Below, piece after piece: positions 6,153 to 6,449 of a stretch of 6,449 nt of DNA. The notes below the pieces were generated by a model. The model saw only the letters and a list, made by a program, of their open reading frames with translations, had not been told where the DNA came from and searched no databases. This DNA comes from Candidatus Odinarchaeota archaeon (lineage in GTDB: Archaea; Asgardarchaeota; Baldrarchaeia; Baldrarchaeales; DXJG01), in the NCBI GenBank assembly GCA_021158895.1, contig JAGGSW010000008.1:1-6449 (forward strand), in the 5' to 3' direction. The position numbers and the translations under genes were made by a program. The first letter of the stretch is position 1. The number at the start of each line of letters is the position of its first letter.

Positions 6153-6213
6153 ATTGTCAGGGTGAGCTGGTGCGTTCATCTGATATTACTCGTTGTTCGC
6201 CTCATCATCCAAT
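6153..6213 (-). ncRNA. C/D box sRNA, predicted guide for 23S rRNA 2'-O-methylation
   Basis: Read on the minus strand, there is a perfect C box ATGATGA (6208-6202), 41 nt, and a perfect D box CTGA (6160-6157). Terminal arms ATTG (6213-6210) and CAAT (6156-6153) pair so that a 3-nt bulge remains before GATGA, exactly the kink-turn geometry bound by L7Ae. A degenerate C' box CAGATGA (6182-6176) is visible; the D' box is weak (perhaps GTAA, 6189-6186). The D guide has CCAGCTCAC (6170-6162), complementary to GUGAGCUGG at E. coli 23S positions 2574-2582 in the archaeal form. By the D-5 rule this points to A2577. The D' guide begins GGCGAACA (6201-6194), complementary to UGUUCGCC (2552-2559) of the A-loop. 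With the GTAA D' box it points to U2552. Both guides hitting neighbouring peptidyl-transferase segments is strong internal support. The rRNA sequence is from memory. It would act with L7Ae, Nop5 and fibrillarin. Confidence 0.8.
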
Positions 6214-6449
6214 TTAAACACTCCTTAAAATTTAATATCTTTTTCTATAGCAACGTAACAGAATTCCATTAAAAGTCTTGATCTAAAATTAAAACATTTA
6301 AGGGATGATTTATTTTTCGAACATTAAACGACCAACAAATGCTAGGAGAGGGTCAGTAAGACTATCAATTGCAAGTGTAACATCTTGAAAATACCATTCT
6401 TTATGTTCTGGGTATGGTATTAAAACTTAGGTGTTAAAATTGCTCAGAG
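6214..6449. other. Region without a convincing gene at the right edge
   Basis: No complete gene is seen. The minus strand has a 38-codon stop-free stretch ending in TAA (6426 to 6310) with gene-like residues (PYPEHKEWYF, then DPLLAFVGRLMFEK) but no start codon near its beginning. A stop closes it upstream at 6429-6427, so it may be a gene remnant or chance. An 8-bp inverted repeat AATACCAT/ATGGTATT (6390-6397 and 6414-6421) sits at the beginning of that stretch. The part next to the sRNA (6214-6250) is AT-rich and probably its promoter. Confidence 0.4.
6233..6240 (-). promoter_or_regulatory. Possible TATA box of the C/D box sRNA
   Basis: On the minus strand AGATATTA, continuing AATTTTAAGG, lies about 20-27 bases before the expected 5' end of the sRNA near 6213-6215. 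This is a usual TATA distance. The region is AT-rich throughout, so the assignment rests mainly on position. Confidence 0.3.

Noticed and set aside
6301..6356. ATGATTT (plus, 6305-6311) and CTGA (minus, 6356-6353) as parts of a second C/D box RNA
   Set aside because: They are on opposite strands and neither has a partner box within the usual 35-60 nt.
6390..6421. 8-bp inverted repeat as a terminator or insertion-sequence end
   Set aside because: There is no T tract beyond it in a useful direction for a known gene, no transposase and no target duplication. It overlaps the possible gene remnant and may be chance.

Overview
The window looks like a low-GC archaeal chromosome segment. The evidence is a long IleRS of archaeal/eukaryotic type, a homologue of the ribosomal protein eL22, GGTG-type Shine-Dalgarno sites, CTTATAAA-type TATA boxes, T-rich gene ends and, on the minus strand, what reads as an archaeal C/D box guide RNA. 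No mobile element, CRISPR array, tRNA or rRNA gene was found. The lineage cannot be fixed from the sequence. Archaeal eL22 has been reported from Asgard archaea, so an Asgard or related TACK/Bathyarchaeia-like source is a reasonable guess only.

Layout: (1) 1-196 is AT-rich upstream DNA with a good TATA box at 117-124. (2) 197-2057 is a two-gene overlapping unit: a CYTH-superfamily protein (CyaB/thiamine-triphosphatase-like) followed by a 417-aa coiled-coil protein of unknown function. (3) 2058-2541 is a 484-bp gap. Its left half holds a hairpin, a 12-bp palindrome and a 10-bp direct repeat. Its right half (about 2320-2521), just after a strong TATA box, can fold into consecutive nested helices and is either the ileS 5' leader or an independent RNA. 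(4) 2557-5766 is ileS. (5) 5812-6102 is the eL22 gene, closely following ileS, with a hairpin/T-rich end. (6) 6153-6213 on the minus strand is a predicted C/D box sRNA. Its two guides are complementary to two neighbouring pieces of the 23S rRNA peptidyl-transferase region (A-loop, E. coli 2552-2559, and 2574-2582). (7) 6214-6449 has no convincing gene.

The right half is a translation neighbourhood: an aminoacyl-tRNA synthetase, a ribosomal protein and an rRNA-modification guide. The left pair has no obvious link to it and probably forms its own transcription unit. The start codons chosen here lie about 6 nt after a GGTG or GAGG element, which moves three starts slightly downstream of the longest open frame.
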